This document shows positions 34,169 to 42,637 of a DNA stretch of 64,000 nt, in pieces. This stretch comes from Bauldia sp. Lineage in GTDB: Bacteria > Pseudomonadota > Alphaproteobacteria > Rhizobiales > Kaistiaceae. Both the position numbers and the translations under genes were made by a program. A model generated the notes under the pieces. The model saw only the letters and a program-made list of their open reading frames with translations. It did not search any database and had not been told where the DNA came from. Positions within the stretch are counted from its first letter, which is position 1. The number at the start of each line of letters is the position of its first letter. The DNA lies in assembly GCA_026126065.1 (NCBI GenBank), contig JAHCJY010000003.1:1-64000 (forward strand). The letters are read 5' to 3'.

Positions 34169-34966
34169 ATGGCAGATGATGCCCCTCCGGCTCCATTGCC
34201 GTCCCAATCGGCGAACCGGCGCTGGCGGCTCTGGGCAAGCGCCGCGGTCGCCGGCTTCACCCTCGTCGCCGTCGTGATCGGGTTCTTCGTCATCTCCTCG
34301 CGTGGGGAAGGTGGCGTCACCGGCGCGCTCGGGCTCGATCACGTTCATGATGTCCAGGGCGCGCCGACCGCCGCCGTTCCCGGTTCGCTGCCCACCCAGG
34401 TGGCGTGGACCGCGGCGACGCTCAAGCTCATTGCGGACGGCGATGGCGCAGCGGGGCGCACCCTGGCTCTCCAGTCCTGCGCCGGTTGCCACGGCGAGAC
34501 CGGAATTGCAGTCGCCGCCGCATTCCCGAACCTCGCCGGTCAGCCGCGGACTGCCATCTTCAAACAGCTCCGCGACTATGCCTCCGGGCACCGCGCCTCG
34601 CCGATCATGGTGGCGGTGGCGCAGGGCCTGAGCGAGGTGGACATGGCCGACCTCGCCGGCCACTTCGCCGCCGAGACGCCCGCAACGACCGTGGGCGCCG
34701 CCGATGCGCCTGCGGCGATCGTCGAACTCGCCCTCAACGGCGATACAGCGCGAGGCCTGCCACCGTGCAGTTCCTGCCATTCCGCCCGGGGCGGTCCCGT
34801 GGGTACCCCGCCGATCGCCGGGCAACCCGCCGCCTATCTCGAACAGCAGCTCATCGCCTTTGCCGCGGGCACCCGCACCAACGACATCTACGGCCTGATG
34901 CGCGTCGTCGCGGCCATGCTGACGCCTGCGGAGGTCACGGCGCTCGCCGCTTACTACGGCAATTGA
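34169..34966 (+). CDS. Membrane-anchored dihaem cytochrome c (c4-like)
   Basis: The 265-residue protein has one N-terminal helix (AAVAGFTLVAVVIGFFVI, ~29-46) and two cytochrome c domains, each with a haem site: CAGCH (~105) and CSSCH (~205). Met ligands are probably in SPIMVAVA and GLMRVVAAML. The repeated FPNLAGQP/PPIAGQPAAYLEQQL segments are typical of cytochrome c4. The gene begins 1 bp after the subunit I stop, so the protein is the likely electron donor to the CuA site of this oxidase. Confidence 0.85.
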   Translation: MADDAPPAPLPSQSANRRWRLWASAAVAGFTLVAVVIGFFVISSRGEGGVTGALGLDHVHDVQGAPTAAVPGSLPTQVAWTAATLKLIADGDGAAGRTLALQSCAGCHGETGIAVAAAFPNLAGQPRTAIFKQLRDYASGHRASPIMVAVAQGLSEVDMADLAGHFAAETPATTVGAADAPAAIVELALNGDTARGLPPCSSCHSARGGPVGTPPIAGQPAAYLEQQLIAFAAGTRTNDIYGLMRVVAAMLTPAEVTALAAYYGN

Positions 34967-35196
34967 ACACCTGGGGCAGGGGCGACGCAAAGGACACCGA
35001 CGGCGTTGCCCCGATTCGACGCCTGGCGCGTGAATCGAACCAGGGCTTTCACGTGAACCAGGGACAGGCGGTTCCGGGAAGTCGGAGTGGCCCACTTGCG
35101 CTCAAGGCGCTGCCACAAATTCGGAAATGCCATTCCGCCCCGGCACCACTCCCCGGCACAACACGTCCCCGGTTTGTCTCCCCGGTGCCCCGGCCG
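34967..35196. repeat. Gene-free gap with a diverged copy of the 28.5-kb repeat
   Basis: GAATCGAACC (35033-35042), CACTTGCGCT (~35093) and GGAAATGCCATTCCGCCC (from ~35123, followed by CGGCACCA) repeat, in the same order, motifs of 28491-28628. Spacings differ, so the copies have suffered insertions or deletions. No open frame is shared. The gap separates the convergent oxidase operon and the 35197 gene. Confidence 0.4.
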
Positions 35197-36669
35197 TCAG
35201 GGGCGCACCGGCTGTGGCGGGGTCATTCCACCGATCGCCCGGACCTCGGCCTGGAACGCATCGTCGCTGATCGGCTCCACCGCGAGCAGCTCGGAAACGA
35301 CGAGGCGCGCTTCGTGCGGGCCGACGATCGGCGTGAGGGTGGGGTCGAACGGCTGGAGGGTCGCGACGACGCGCATTCGCAGCGTCACGGACGCGCCGCG
35401 GCTTTCCCCTTCCGTCTCAAATGCCAGGAATTGCGCCGTGACGGCCTCGTCGGCTTCGAGCCAGAACGGCCCGTGCCCGTCGTCGGTGTAGAACGCGCTC
35501 TGCTCAAAACCCCGCCGGTAGATGCCGGAATAGACCTCCCCGGCGGTCGCCGGCCAGTCGAGGCACGCGCCGAACTGGAGATGCACCATCCGGGCGCGCT
35601 CTCCGGCCGCAAGATCCGCCAGGCCGTAGTCCTGGATCGCGAGAACGCCGTGGCCGATGCCCGCCGCGCCGGGGTCGACCGGTCCGGCGAGCGCCGTCTC
35701 CCGGTCGAGGGCGAAGGTGAAGCTCCGCACCGTCTGGGGCGCGTTGACGTCACCCTGGTTCGGGCCGGTGTTGTCGGCATTGCGGAAATGCCAGCCGGCG
35801 ATCTGCCGGGGATTGGTCTCCGCCGGATGCACCGGCGGCGTGATCGCCGAACGGTCGATGCCCGCCGTGTCGGTCACCGCGATCTCCCACCCCGCCGGCG
35901 TCGGGCGAAGCTCGAAACTCAGGCCAGGCCCGAACCGGTAGGCGAGGCGGTCGCCGGCAACCAGCGTGCCGGCGAGATGGACGCTTGGGCCTGTCCCGGG
36001 GCCACACAGGGCCGCGGCATCCTCGTTCGCCAGCCACAGCTCCGCCACCCTCACCGAGGCGCCGATCCAGAACCACGCCTCCTCGCGCTCCGGTCCAGCC
36101 CCGTCGAGGAGTGCCACGAGCTCGTGAACGCCAGCCGCCGTCCGGGCGACGAAGGCCGGCCACGGTCCGCCGCCTTCGGGCCGTGCCCCCGAGGCCTCGA
36201 GCGCGGCGATCTTGGCGCCAATGGTCCGGACGTCCGCGGGCGCATCGGTCCGGTGGAGGAGGCCTGCGACCGGCTCCGGCGGCGGGTCGAACTCGACGAG
36301 CGTCCGGTAGGCGACGAGGAACAGCGACAGGTACTCCGCCTCGAGGTTGCCTCGCGAGGCATCGAGGTAGTCGACGAGCAGGGTGTCCTCGCAGGAGGTC
36401 GCGGCAGCGAGCGCGGCGGTATCAGCAAGGACGCGCGCTTCCTCCCCGTCCCAGTTGCGGCGCGCGTCCGCGGTGATGGCGCGGAGCGTTTCCGCTTCCC
36501 ACGGCAGGAGGAGGCCGCATTCGCTGCCGCGATCGGTGAAGGCCGTCAGAAGCGCGATGGACTGCCCCTCGTCGAGGAAAGGCTGCGCGTTGAGCGGGGA
36601 GATCGACAACACGCAAGCGGCGACAACCACGCCTGTCCGCCTCAAGCTCCACGCGATCTTCATGTCCAC
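35197..36669 (-). CDS. Secreted protein of unknown function with a domain shared with the 36819 product
   Basis: The 490-residue protein has a signal peptide (RTGVVVAACVLSISPLNAQP). Its N-terminal ~220 residues are helical with cysteines at SECGLL, SCEDTLL and ALCGPG. Residues ~235-370 form a beta-rich domain with GWEIAVTDTAG, GWHFRNADNTGPN and YGLADLAAGERARMVHLQFG. The same motifs recur in the divergently transcribed 36819 gene (GWRFEVQDTEG, GFSFRNAGNTGPS, YGLADLAPGERARMVYVSF). No enzyme motif is recognised. It is probably periplasmic or exported. Confidence 0.68.
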   Translation of the reverse strand: MDMKIAWSLRRTGVVVAACVLSISPLNAQPFLDEGQSIALLTAFTDRGSECGLLLPWEAETLRAITADARRNWDGEEARVLADTAALAAATSCEDTLLVDYLDASRGNLEAEYLSLFLVAYRTLVEFDPPPEPVAGLLHRTDAPADVRTIGAKIAALEASGARPEGGGPWPAFVARTAAGVHELVALLDGAGPEREEAWFWIGASVRVAELWLANEDAAALCGPGTGPSVHLAGTLVAGDRLAYRFGPGLSFELRPTPAGWEIAVTDTAGIDRSAITPPVHPAETNPRQIAGWHFRNADNTGPNQGDVNAPQTVRSFTFALDRETALAGPVDPGAAGIGHGVLAIQDYGLADLAAGERARMVHLQFGACLDWPATAGEVYSGIYRRGFEQSAFYTDDGHGPFWLEADEAVTAQFLAFETEGESRGASVTLRMRVVATLQPFDPTLTPIVGPHEARLVVSELLAVEPISDDAFQAEVRAIGGMTPPQPVRP

Positions 36670-36818
36670 CCCGTCGTTGTCCGGAGATCAACCTGCGAGG
36701 CGTGGAGCGTCGTATCATCCATGTCGCCGGGAACCGCCGTCCTTCACATGGCGGGTACTTTGGCACATGTTCGTGTTCCTGCCGAATGCCGGCAGCTCCA
36801 TTGCCCCGGGGAGAGAAG

Positions 36819-37847
36819 ATGATCATCCACCGCTTCCGGGTTGCAGTCTGCGCGGCAGCGGTTCTGCTGGCGGCGCCCGCGCTGGCCGACGAGTGCCGCA
36901 CCCAGGCGGGAATGGAGACGGTGGCGGTCGACGGGCGGGTCGTCGCCGGCACGCGACTGGTCGTTGCGGCGGGGCCGCAGTCCCTCGTCCTCGTGCCGGA
37001 CGATTTTGGCTGGCGCTTCGAGGTTCAGGACACCGAGGGGCGGCAACTCCCGATCGTCGTGGCGCCGAGCCGGCCGCCGGGCGCTGCGATCGCCGACCTG
37101 CATGGATTCTCCTTCCGCAACGCCGGCAACACCGGACCGAGCCCGGCGGCGCTGGCCGATCCGGTCACCATCACGTTCCACTTCGGGCTCTCGGCGCGTG
37201 ATCCGCTCCAGCATCCCGAACTCAACATCGCGCCGGGCACGCCGGCGGCAGCGGGTGCCGACTCGTTCGGGACCGTCTCGCTGCGCCTCCTCGACTACGG
37301 GCTTGCCGACCTCGCACCTGGGGAACGGGCGCGGATGGTCTATGTCTCGTTCACCGGCTGCGTCGGCTGGAGCGTGGCACAGACGGACGCCGGCGTCGGA
37401 CCCGGCCTCGATTTCCTCCCGGAGGAGATCGAGTATTTCGGCGGCTGCGGGCTGGACCTTTCCCGCTACGAGCTCTCGGCCTTCTTTGCGCCGCGCGTCC
37501 TCGGCGCCGACATCGACGGCGATGGTGCGCACGACATGATCGCCGCGGTGGTCCAGGGCGAGCCGCGCGGCGTCGCGGTCTGCCGCGCCGGGACCTACCT
37601 CACGCTCCTCGGCTTCCCGGGCGAGGGACCGGATCTTCCGTTCGAGCCCGGCTTCCTCCCCGCGCTCGAGGCGTGGAGCGTTGCGCCCCCCGGCACCACC
37701 GGGTTCGGCTTCGTCGGCGAACCGCCATGGCCCGCAGCCGATGGCGACGTCATTGTCCTCGAGCGCATCGAGAAGGCGATGGTGCTCCTGTTCATGCAGG
37801 GCGGACAGTTCGAGATTCAGAGCGTGTACCGCTATGTCGAGCCGTAG
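36819..37847 (+). CDS. Secreted protein, divergent partner of the 35197 gene
   Basis: The 342-residue protein begins at the ATG following GGGGAGAGAAG. It has a signal peptide (VAVCAAAVLLAAPALAD). It consists mainly of the beta-rich domain shared with the 35197 product (FRNAGNTGP; YGLADLAPGERARMV), followed by a part with DIDGDGAHD, which resembles an FG-GAP or calcium-binding loop, and ends in a beta-rich segment. Cysteines at ECRTQ, GCVGW and GCGLD suggest disulphides. Function unknown. A short GC hairpin (37848-37863) follows the stop. Confidence 0.68.
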   Translation: MIIHRFRVAVCAAAVLLAAPALADECRTQAGMETVAVDGRVVAGTRLVVAAGPQSLVLVPDDFGWRFEVQDTEGRQLPIVVAPSRPPGAAIADLHGFSFRNAGNTGPSPAALADPVTITFHFGLSARDPLQHPELNIAPGTPAAAGADSFGTVSLRLLDYGLADLAPGERARMVYVSFTGCVGWSVAQTDAGVGPGLDFLPEEIEYFGGCGLDLSRYELSAFFAPRVLGADIDGDGAHDMIAAVVQGEPRGVAVCRAGTYLTLLGFPGEGPDLPFEPGFLPALEAWSVAPPGTTGFGFVGEPPWPAADGDVIVLERIEKAMVLLFMQGGQFEIQSVYRYVEP

Positions 37848-37911
37848 CGCCGGGTATCCGGCGTTCCAGCAGATCCCCGCCGACCGGCTCGGGCGCGCTG
37901 GCCGGCTGCAG

Positions 37912-37977
37912 TCACGCCGCGCGACGGCGAACCTCGCGCATGCCGCGGCGGAGGAAGGCGATCGTCGGCGTCGAGCA
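37912..37977 (-). pseudogene. Decayed 3' end of a topoisomerase IB gene
   Basis: Read on the minus strand, the codons give [16 protein letters not shown] and a stop, against LAFLRRGMPEVRRKAA and a stop at the end of the intact gene at 38823. At DNA level CATGCCGCGGCGGAGGAAGG is identical in both. Upstream of it, similarity continues (TCGTCGGCGTCGAG) after an 11-bp deletion that breaks the frame. Nothing further upstream matches, so this is a short remnant left on the other side of the aquaporin gene. Confidence 0.7.
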
Positions 37978-38081
37978 CCCGCCGGCAACAAAATGATGCG
38001 AACAACCCCGGCCATGCCATTGACCCGGTCCGGTTCCGGACGCTTCGATCGATACATCGTTGCGCGGGAAGGGGATTCGCC

Positions 38082-38801
38082 TTGGAACCGAAGAAGCTCG
38101 TCGCCGAAGCCATCGGCACCTTCTGGCTCACCTTCGCCGGATGCGGCAGCGCGGTGCTGGCGGCGGGCTTTCCTGCGGTCGGTATCGGGTTGCTGGGCGT
38201 CTCGCTGGCCTTTGGCCTCTCGGTCGTCACCATGGCCTACGCCATCGGGCACATCTCCGGCTGCCACCTCAACCCGGCAGTGACCGTCGGCCTCGCCGTC
38301 GGGGGACGGTTCCCCGCAAACCAGGTGTTGCCCTATATCGGCGCCCAAATCGTCGGCGCGATCGTTGGCGCGGCCGTGCTTTTCGTGATCGCTTCGGGAG
38401 CGCCGGGCTTCGACGCCGTCGCGAGCGGATTTGCGGCCAATGGCTATGGCGAGCACTCGCCGGGCGGCTACGGCCTCGGGGCGGCGCTGGTCGCCGAACT
38501 CGTGCTGACGCTCGTGTTCCTGTTCGTCATCATGGGTGCAACGCATGGCAAGGCGCCGGCAGGGTTTGCGCCGCTTGCCATCGGCCTTGCGCTGACGCTG
38601 ATCCATCTGGTCAGCATTCCCGTGACCAACACGTCGGTAAACCCCGCCCGCTCGACCGGGCCTGCGCTCTTCGTCGGCGGCTGGGCCATCCAGCAGCTCT
38701 GGCTGTTCTGGCTCGCGCCGCTCGTCGGCGGCGCGATCGGGGGCCTTCTCTATCGGTGGCTGAGCCCTGTCCCCACGGGCGCGGTGACGGGTCGCGACTG
38801 A
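38082..38801 (+). CDS. aqpZ: Aquaporin Z
   Basis: The 239-residue protein is a six-helix aquaporin with both half-helix motifs, HLNPAVTVG and [10 protein letters not shown]. The narrow selectivity filter looks like that of water channels: Phe in helix 2 ([10 protein letters not shown]), His in the helix 5 region ([14 protein letters not shown]), Arg after the second NPA, and Thr before it. It starts at a TTG with GGGGA upstream ([20 protein letters not shown]); no closer ATG exists. It should let water cross the inner membrane quickly. The gene is flanked by an intact and a decayed topoisomerase 3' end. Confidence 0.92.
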   Translation: MEPKKLVAEAIGTFWLTFAGCGSAVLAAGFPAVGIGLLGVSLAFGLSVVTMAYAIGHISGCHLNPAVTVGLAVGGRFPANQVLPYIGAQIVGAIVGAAVLFVIASGAPGFDAVASGFAANGYGEHSPGGYGLGAALVAELVLTLVFLFVIMGATHGKAPAGFAPLAIGLALTLIHLVSIPVTNTSVNPARSTGPALFVGGWAIQQLWLFWLAPLVGGAIGGLLYRWLSPVPTGAVTGRD

Positions 38802-38822
38802 CGGTTCGGCAGGCCGTCAGGT

Positions 38823-39890
38823 TCAGGCCGCCTTGCGTCGGACCTCAGGCATGCCGCGGCGGAGGAAGGCGAGCACGGCCGCTTCGTCGGCGTCGAGGTC
38901 CGTCGTCCGGTCACGCATCCGGGCCGCGCCCTTCAGGATGGACCGCCCTTCCTCGCAGGCCGAGAGGACGTCCGGATGGATGTATGACGCCCGGCACACC
39001 GCCAGCGTATTGCCGAGCCGGGACGCCACGCGTGCGATCATCGCCTTCACCTCCCTCTTCGACGGTGGTCCCTCCCCCGCCCGCTCGCGGAGGGTCTGCG
39101 CCATCAGCACCGTGGCGGCCCAGGTCCGGAAATCCTTGGCCGTGACGTCGCGCCCGGTTGCGTTGCGGAGGTAGGCGTTGACGTCGGACGATGACAACGT
39201 CTGTCGCGCGCCTGTCGCGTCATAATACTGGAACAACCGCTCGCCGGGGATTTCCTGGCACGAGCGAACGATGCGGGCGAGGCGGCGATCGTGGACTTCC
39301 ACGTTCCACTCGCGCCCGCTCTTGCCGCGGAACACGAATCTCAGCCGCTCGCCGGCGATGTCGACGTGTCCGTCGCGCATCGTCGTCATGCCGTAGCTGC
39401 CATTCTCCTTCGCGTAGCTTTCGTTGCCGACGCGGATCAGGGTCAGCTCGAGGAGGTGGACGACCGTCGCCAGCACCTTTTCCCGCGGCAGGCCGCGTAG
39501 CGCCATGTCGGCGGCGATCTGGCGACGCAGGAGGGGAAGGCCGGTCGCGAAGGCCACGAGGTGGCCGAACTTGTTGGTCTCGCGGATGGCGCGGAACGAC
39601 GGGTGATAGACGTATTGCTTCCGCCCCTTCGCATCGCGCCCGGTCGCCTGGATATGGCCGCACGGATCGGGGCAGATCCACACAGCGCTCCACGCGGGCG
39701 GTATCACCAGGGCACGGATGCGGGCGAGGATGTCGCGGTCGGCGATCGTCGCGCCGGCGGGGTCGAGATAGGAGAATCCCTTGCCCCGGCGGCGGCGCCG
39801 TATGCCCGGCTCTTCCGGCGAGACATAGGCGACCGATGCTTCCGCCGTCATCGCAACCAACGCGCCAATGCCCGCCATCGCAAGCCTCAC
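38823..39890 (-). CDS. DNA topoisomerase IB (poxvirus-like, bacterial type)
   Basis: The protein of up to 355 residues relaxes supercoils through a 3'-phosphotyrosyl link. It has the N-terminal beta domain (GKGFSYLDPAG; WSAVWICPDPCGHIQATGRD; KGRKQYVYHP) and the catalytic domain with LLELTLIRVGNESYAKENGSYG (active-site Arg), KSGREWNVE (Lys) and the nucleophile Tyr303 in CRASYIHPDVL. Starts at 39890 or at the later ATG (39851) are both possible; the latter removes 13 non-conserved residues. A GC-rich hairpin at 39955-39982 lies upstream. Confidence 0.9.
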   Translation of the reverse strand: MRLAMAGIGALVAMTAEASVAYVSPEEPGIRRRRRGKGFSYLDPAGATIADRDILARIRALVIPPAWSAVWICPDPCGHIQATGRDAKGRKQYVYHPSFRAIRETNKFGHLVAFATGLPLLRRQIAADMALRGLPREKVLATVVHLLELTLIRVGNESYAKENGSYGMTTMRDGHVDIAGERLRFVFRGKSGREWNVEVHDRRLARIVRSCQEIPGERLFQYYDATGARQTLSSSDVNAYLRNATGRDVTAKDFRTWAATVLMAQTLRERAGEGPPSKREVKAMIARVASRLGNTLAVCRASYIHPDVLSACEEGRSILKGAARMRDRTTDLDADEAAVLAFLRRGMPEVRRKAA

Positions 39891-40133
39891 GCCGTTTAGC
39901 CCCGCCGGGCAACAAGCGCGCGCGGCCGCTCCGGGTTCCCGAGGTAGGCAACGGGGCCCGGCCGTCTCACGGCGGCCGGGCCGATGACTGGGGCTTCAGA
40001 TGCGCCCCGGCTCGGTTGATGACGGGCGCGGAGATAGCCGCGGTCGTGACTGCCGCATCAGGCAGCGCAACAATCCGGTCGCTGCGGATGGGCGTGCCGA
40101 GGACGAGGCCGCGGATAGCTGTTGCGTCGACAC

Positions 40134-40703
40134 CTAGGGCCCATACCAGAAGAACAACGGCATGAGATAAGGCACCTCTCCACCGCCGAATCCTATCGTC
40201 ACGAAGACCTCAAAGCTGTCCCTCTCACAGCCGAGTGTCAGCATCCTCGTCGGCTGCTCGACATGAAGCGGTGGCGTTCCGGGCGCGCCAAGCTGCACGG
40301 TGACGTCCGACGCCTCGGCGCTCCGATCCGTGATCCACGCAGGATCGGGACAGTCGAGGGCCGCCAGCCCCGCCTGCACGGCCAGTTGCGCCGCCGGACT
40401 GACCAGCCAGGCCGGAAGCTCGAGGTCGGCGATGAAGCGATAGTCGGCGGCGATCTCCCGGTAGCGGGCGCACGCCTCCGCAAGGCGGTTCTCGGCGAAC
40501 GCGCCGTTGGCGAGATTGACGCGGTCGCCGAGCGGACCATTGAGGTCTTCGCCCGTGAGGCGTCCGTCGGCAAGTCGCTCCGAAATCGCGTTGCCGACAA
40601 GAGTGGCCAGATCGACCGTCGTGTTGAAGTCGCAGTCCTCCTGCGCTGCCGCGGAACCGGCAACAAGCATCGCTAGCACCGCAATCAGCATGGAACGCAT
40701 CAT
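40134..40703 (-). CDS. Secreted protein of unknown function
   Basis: The 189-residue protein starts at one of two adjacent ATGs (40703 or 40700), where a signal peptide begins (MRSMLIAVLAMLVAGSAAAQ). Earlier in-frame codons are non-conserved in character. The mature part has two cysteine pairs (EDCDF, ACARY, LDCPD, LGCERD) and is helical, then beta-rich, ending in VPYLMPLFFWYGP. I do not recognise a family. It is transcribed divergently from the 40950 gene, another small secreted protein. Confidence 0.6.
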   Translation of the reverse strand: MMRSMLIAVLAMLVAGSAAAQEDCDFNTTVDLATLVGNAISERLADGRLTGEDLNGPLGDRVNLANGAFAENRLAEACARYREIAADYRFIADLELPAWLVSPAAQLAVQAGLAALDCPDPAWITDRSAEASDVTVQLGAPGTPPLHVEQPTRMLTLGCERDSFEVFVTIGFGGGEVPYLMPLFFWYGP

Positions 40704-40949
40704 CGTGGATCTCCTGTGAGGTGCCCCTGCAATTGTCCAGCAAGCACTTGTCGGCATGCGCGCCACGCCGCGGGAACATACTCCGATCTTGTCACCAGGC
40801 AGGCTGGCCGAACCCGGCCAATACTCTAAACCGATGTCGGCGCTTGCGCACAACTCGAAGATGCTGCGACAGTGAGGCAACCGCAGGACACCATTCACCT
40901 GCCTGCGGTGGACGCTTCGTCAGCTCGAGCAGGCGGGCAGGGGGGCCGG

Positions 40950-41474
40950 ATGAGCAGAGTGGGCGACCGACGTTGTCACCGCCGGCACTGGCTTGCCTTG
41001 GCTGGGATCGCCGTTTCGATGTCGGCCGGCAGCGCGTCGGCCCAGGAAGGGCTGCCGGTTCCGACTGCCTATGCCGAGCAGAATGCAGCCGCCTGGGTCC
41101 TTTGGAACATCCTCTGCGACGCGGGCCAGCCGGGCTTGCCCCCACCTGACGGGGTCGCCGCTGTCTACTGCAGTATCCTGCGCTCCTTCAGCCTCGACTA
41201 TCTCGGCGTGCTGCTCGCCATGGAGTCCCTGCCGACAACGATGCGGCCGACTGTCCCGTTTCCGGAGATAAGCGAGCCTCTGCTGGCCCGGTTGTGGCAG
41301 GACATCCCGGCTGCCGCCCCTGCCTGGGAGGTTCGGCCGACGACCACGTTCTACGCCCGCGACGCCGCCGAGCAGGCCGCCGAAGCGTTGCGCAACACCT
41401 ACACGGCCCGCCTGATCGACGTGCTGACCCACTCTCCCGAGAGGGTCGAAGCACTCGGACTGACGGTGCGTTGA
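40950..41474 (+). CDS. Secreted protein of unknown function
   Basis: The 174-residue protein starts at MSRVGDRRCHRRH. An Arg/His-rich n-region leads into LALAGIAVSMSAGSASAQ, a standard signal peptide with cleavage after ASA. The mature part is mostly helical with two cysteines (LCDAGQ, YCSIL). The GGGGGGCCGG upstream may act as ribosome site. No domain is recognised. Confidence 0.55.
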   Translation: MSRVGDRRCHRRHWLALAGIAVSMSAGSASAQEGLPVPTAYAEQNAAAWVLWNILCDAGQPGLPPPDGVAAVYCSILRSFSLDYLGVLLAMESLPTTMRPTVPFPEISEPLLARLWQDIPAAAPAWEVRPTTTFYARDAAEQAAEALRNTYTARLIDVLTHSPERVEALGLTVR

Positions 41475-41842
41475 AGGAGAACGACCTTACCTTCGGAGAG
41501 CGGAGGCACGGCCGATCGGCGCGCTGTCACCCCGCCGGGCGACAAGCGCGCGTGTCGCCCACGGTTTCCCCGGCGCAAGTGGACCGGTCGAAGCCGTAGG
41601 CGGTGTGCCCGCGCACCAGGCGGGTCCGATGATTCAGTCGCTGCCGATGGGCGAGCCGAATGAGAAGGCCGCGGATCGTCGCGATTATCGGCGTCAGCGG
41701 CTGGTTCTCGGCGAGCCAATGCCTCCGCCGATGGCTTGGCATTGGTATCGACGAAGGCGATTCGCGGTGAAGGTGCCGGACCGGGATCGGCACCGTCGTG
41801 GCGGCTCGTCGCCTCGCCCGGCGTGAAGCCGCGGCCGATGAC
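41475..41842. other. Gap holding a decayed ABC permease 3' end
   Basis: There is no intact gene in this ~370-bp gap. It contains the permease remnant described separately (41590-41735). At 41530-41552 it also has CCCGCCGGGCGACAAGCGCG, a near copy of CCCGCCGGGCAACAAGCGCG found just upstream of the topoisomerase gene (39901-39920). Confidence 0.45.
41590..41735 (-). pseudogene. Remnant of an ABC-2 permease C-terminus
   Basis: On the minus strand the residues HWLAENQPLTPIIATIRGLL correspond to RWFAEYQPFTPFIEAVRGLL of the intact permease gene next to it (41843-42637). Downstream, scattered matches lead towards the C-terminus. The DNA differs enough that this is an old paralogue, not a recent copy, and the N-terminal four fifths are absent. 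Confidence 0.6.
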
Positions 41843-42637
41843 CTAAGCAGGCACGGACTTCCGGTCATAGGCCGAGCGGGCCCAGAAATAGCCGGCGAGC
41901 GCGATCGCAATGCACCAGGCGACCGCAACCACGATGCTGGACCCGTCCGGCGTTCCGGCGAGAAGGCCGCGCACCGCCTCGATGAACGGGGTGAACGGCT
42001 GGTACTCGGCGAACCAGCGCACCCCGGCCGGCAGCGTCTCGGTGGGGACAAAACCGCTGCCGAGGAACGGGAGGAGCATCAGGAGCAGCGGCGAGTTGCT
42101 CGCGCTCTCGACGCTCTTGGCGACAATGCCGAGCGCGACCGCAAGCCAGGAGATCGCGAACGAGATCAACCCGATGAGGCTGATCGCGGCCAGCCACTCA
42201 AACGGGCTCGCACTCGGGCGGAAGCCGATGAGCACCGCGGCGCCGGTCACGATCGCCGTGCAGAAGACCGCCTGAATGACGCTGGCGACGACATGACCGT
42301 TCAGCACCGCCGCGCGGGAGATCGCCATGGTCCGGAACCGGGCGACGATGCCTTCGTTCATGTCCATGGAGACGGATATCGCCGTGCCGGTGGCCGTCCC
42401 GACCAGCGTCATCAACAGAATGCCGGGGACAACGTATTGCAGGTATTCGGTGCGCCCTCCCGTCGTTCCGCCGATGCCGGCACCCATCGTGCCGCCAAAG
42501 ACGAAGACGAACAGCAGCAGGAAGACGACGGGCATGATGACCACCTGCACCGTCAGTGCGGGATAGCGCTGCATACGCCGGATGTTGCGTCGCAGCATGG
42601 TCCTCGAGTCGCGCAGGGCATAGGAAGTGACGGTCAT
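41843..42637 (-). CDS. ABC-2 type exporter permease (DrrB-like)
   Basis: The 264-residue membrane protein has six predicted helices and the ABC-2 signature RWFAEYQPFTPFIEAVRGLLAG near the C-terminus, as in daunorubicin-type permeases. Helices include LTVQVVIMPVVFLLLFVFVF (~28-48), YVVPGILLMTLVGTATGTAI and LAAISLIGLISFAISWLAVA. Its start overlaps the ATPase gene stop (ATGA). With that ATPase it would export a drug, lipid or other small hydrophobic molecule. Confidence 0.88.
   Translation of the reverse strand: MTVTSYALRDSRTMLRRNIRRMQRYPALTVQVVIMPVVFLLLFVFVFGGTMGAGIGGTTGGRTEYLQYVVPGILLMTLVGTATGTAISVSMDMNEGIVARFRTMAISRAAVLNGHVVASVIQAVFCTAIVTGAAVLIGFRPSASPFEWLAAISLIGLISFAISWLAVALGIVAKSVESASNSPLLLMLLPFLGSGFVPTETLPAGVRWFAEYQPFTPFIEAVRGLLAGTPDGSSIVVAVAWCIAIALAGYFWARSAYDRKSVPA

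Noticed and set aside
32548..34320. 590-codon minus-strand frame
   Set aside because: Antisense to the oxidase genes; rich in Arg, Asp, His and Glu as expected from GC-skewed third positions, with no domain.
34405..36822. 805-codon plus-strand frame
   Set aside because: Shadow of the cytochrome c and the secreted minus-strand protein; highly Arg-rich with no recognisable motif.
36744..38606. 620-codon minus-strand frame
   Set aside because: Runs antisense to two well-supported genes (the secreted protein and aquaporin) and has no domain.
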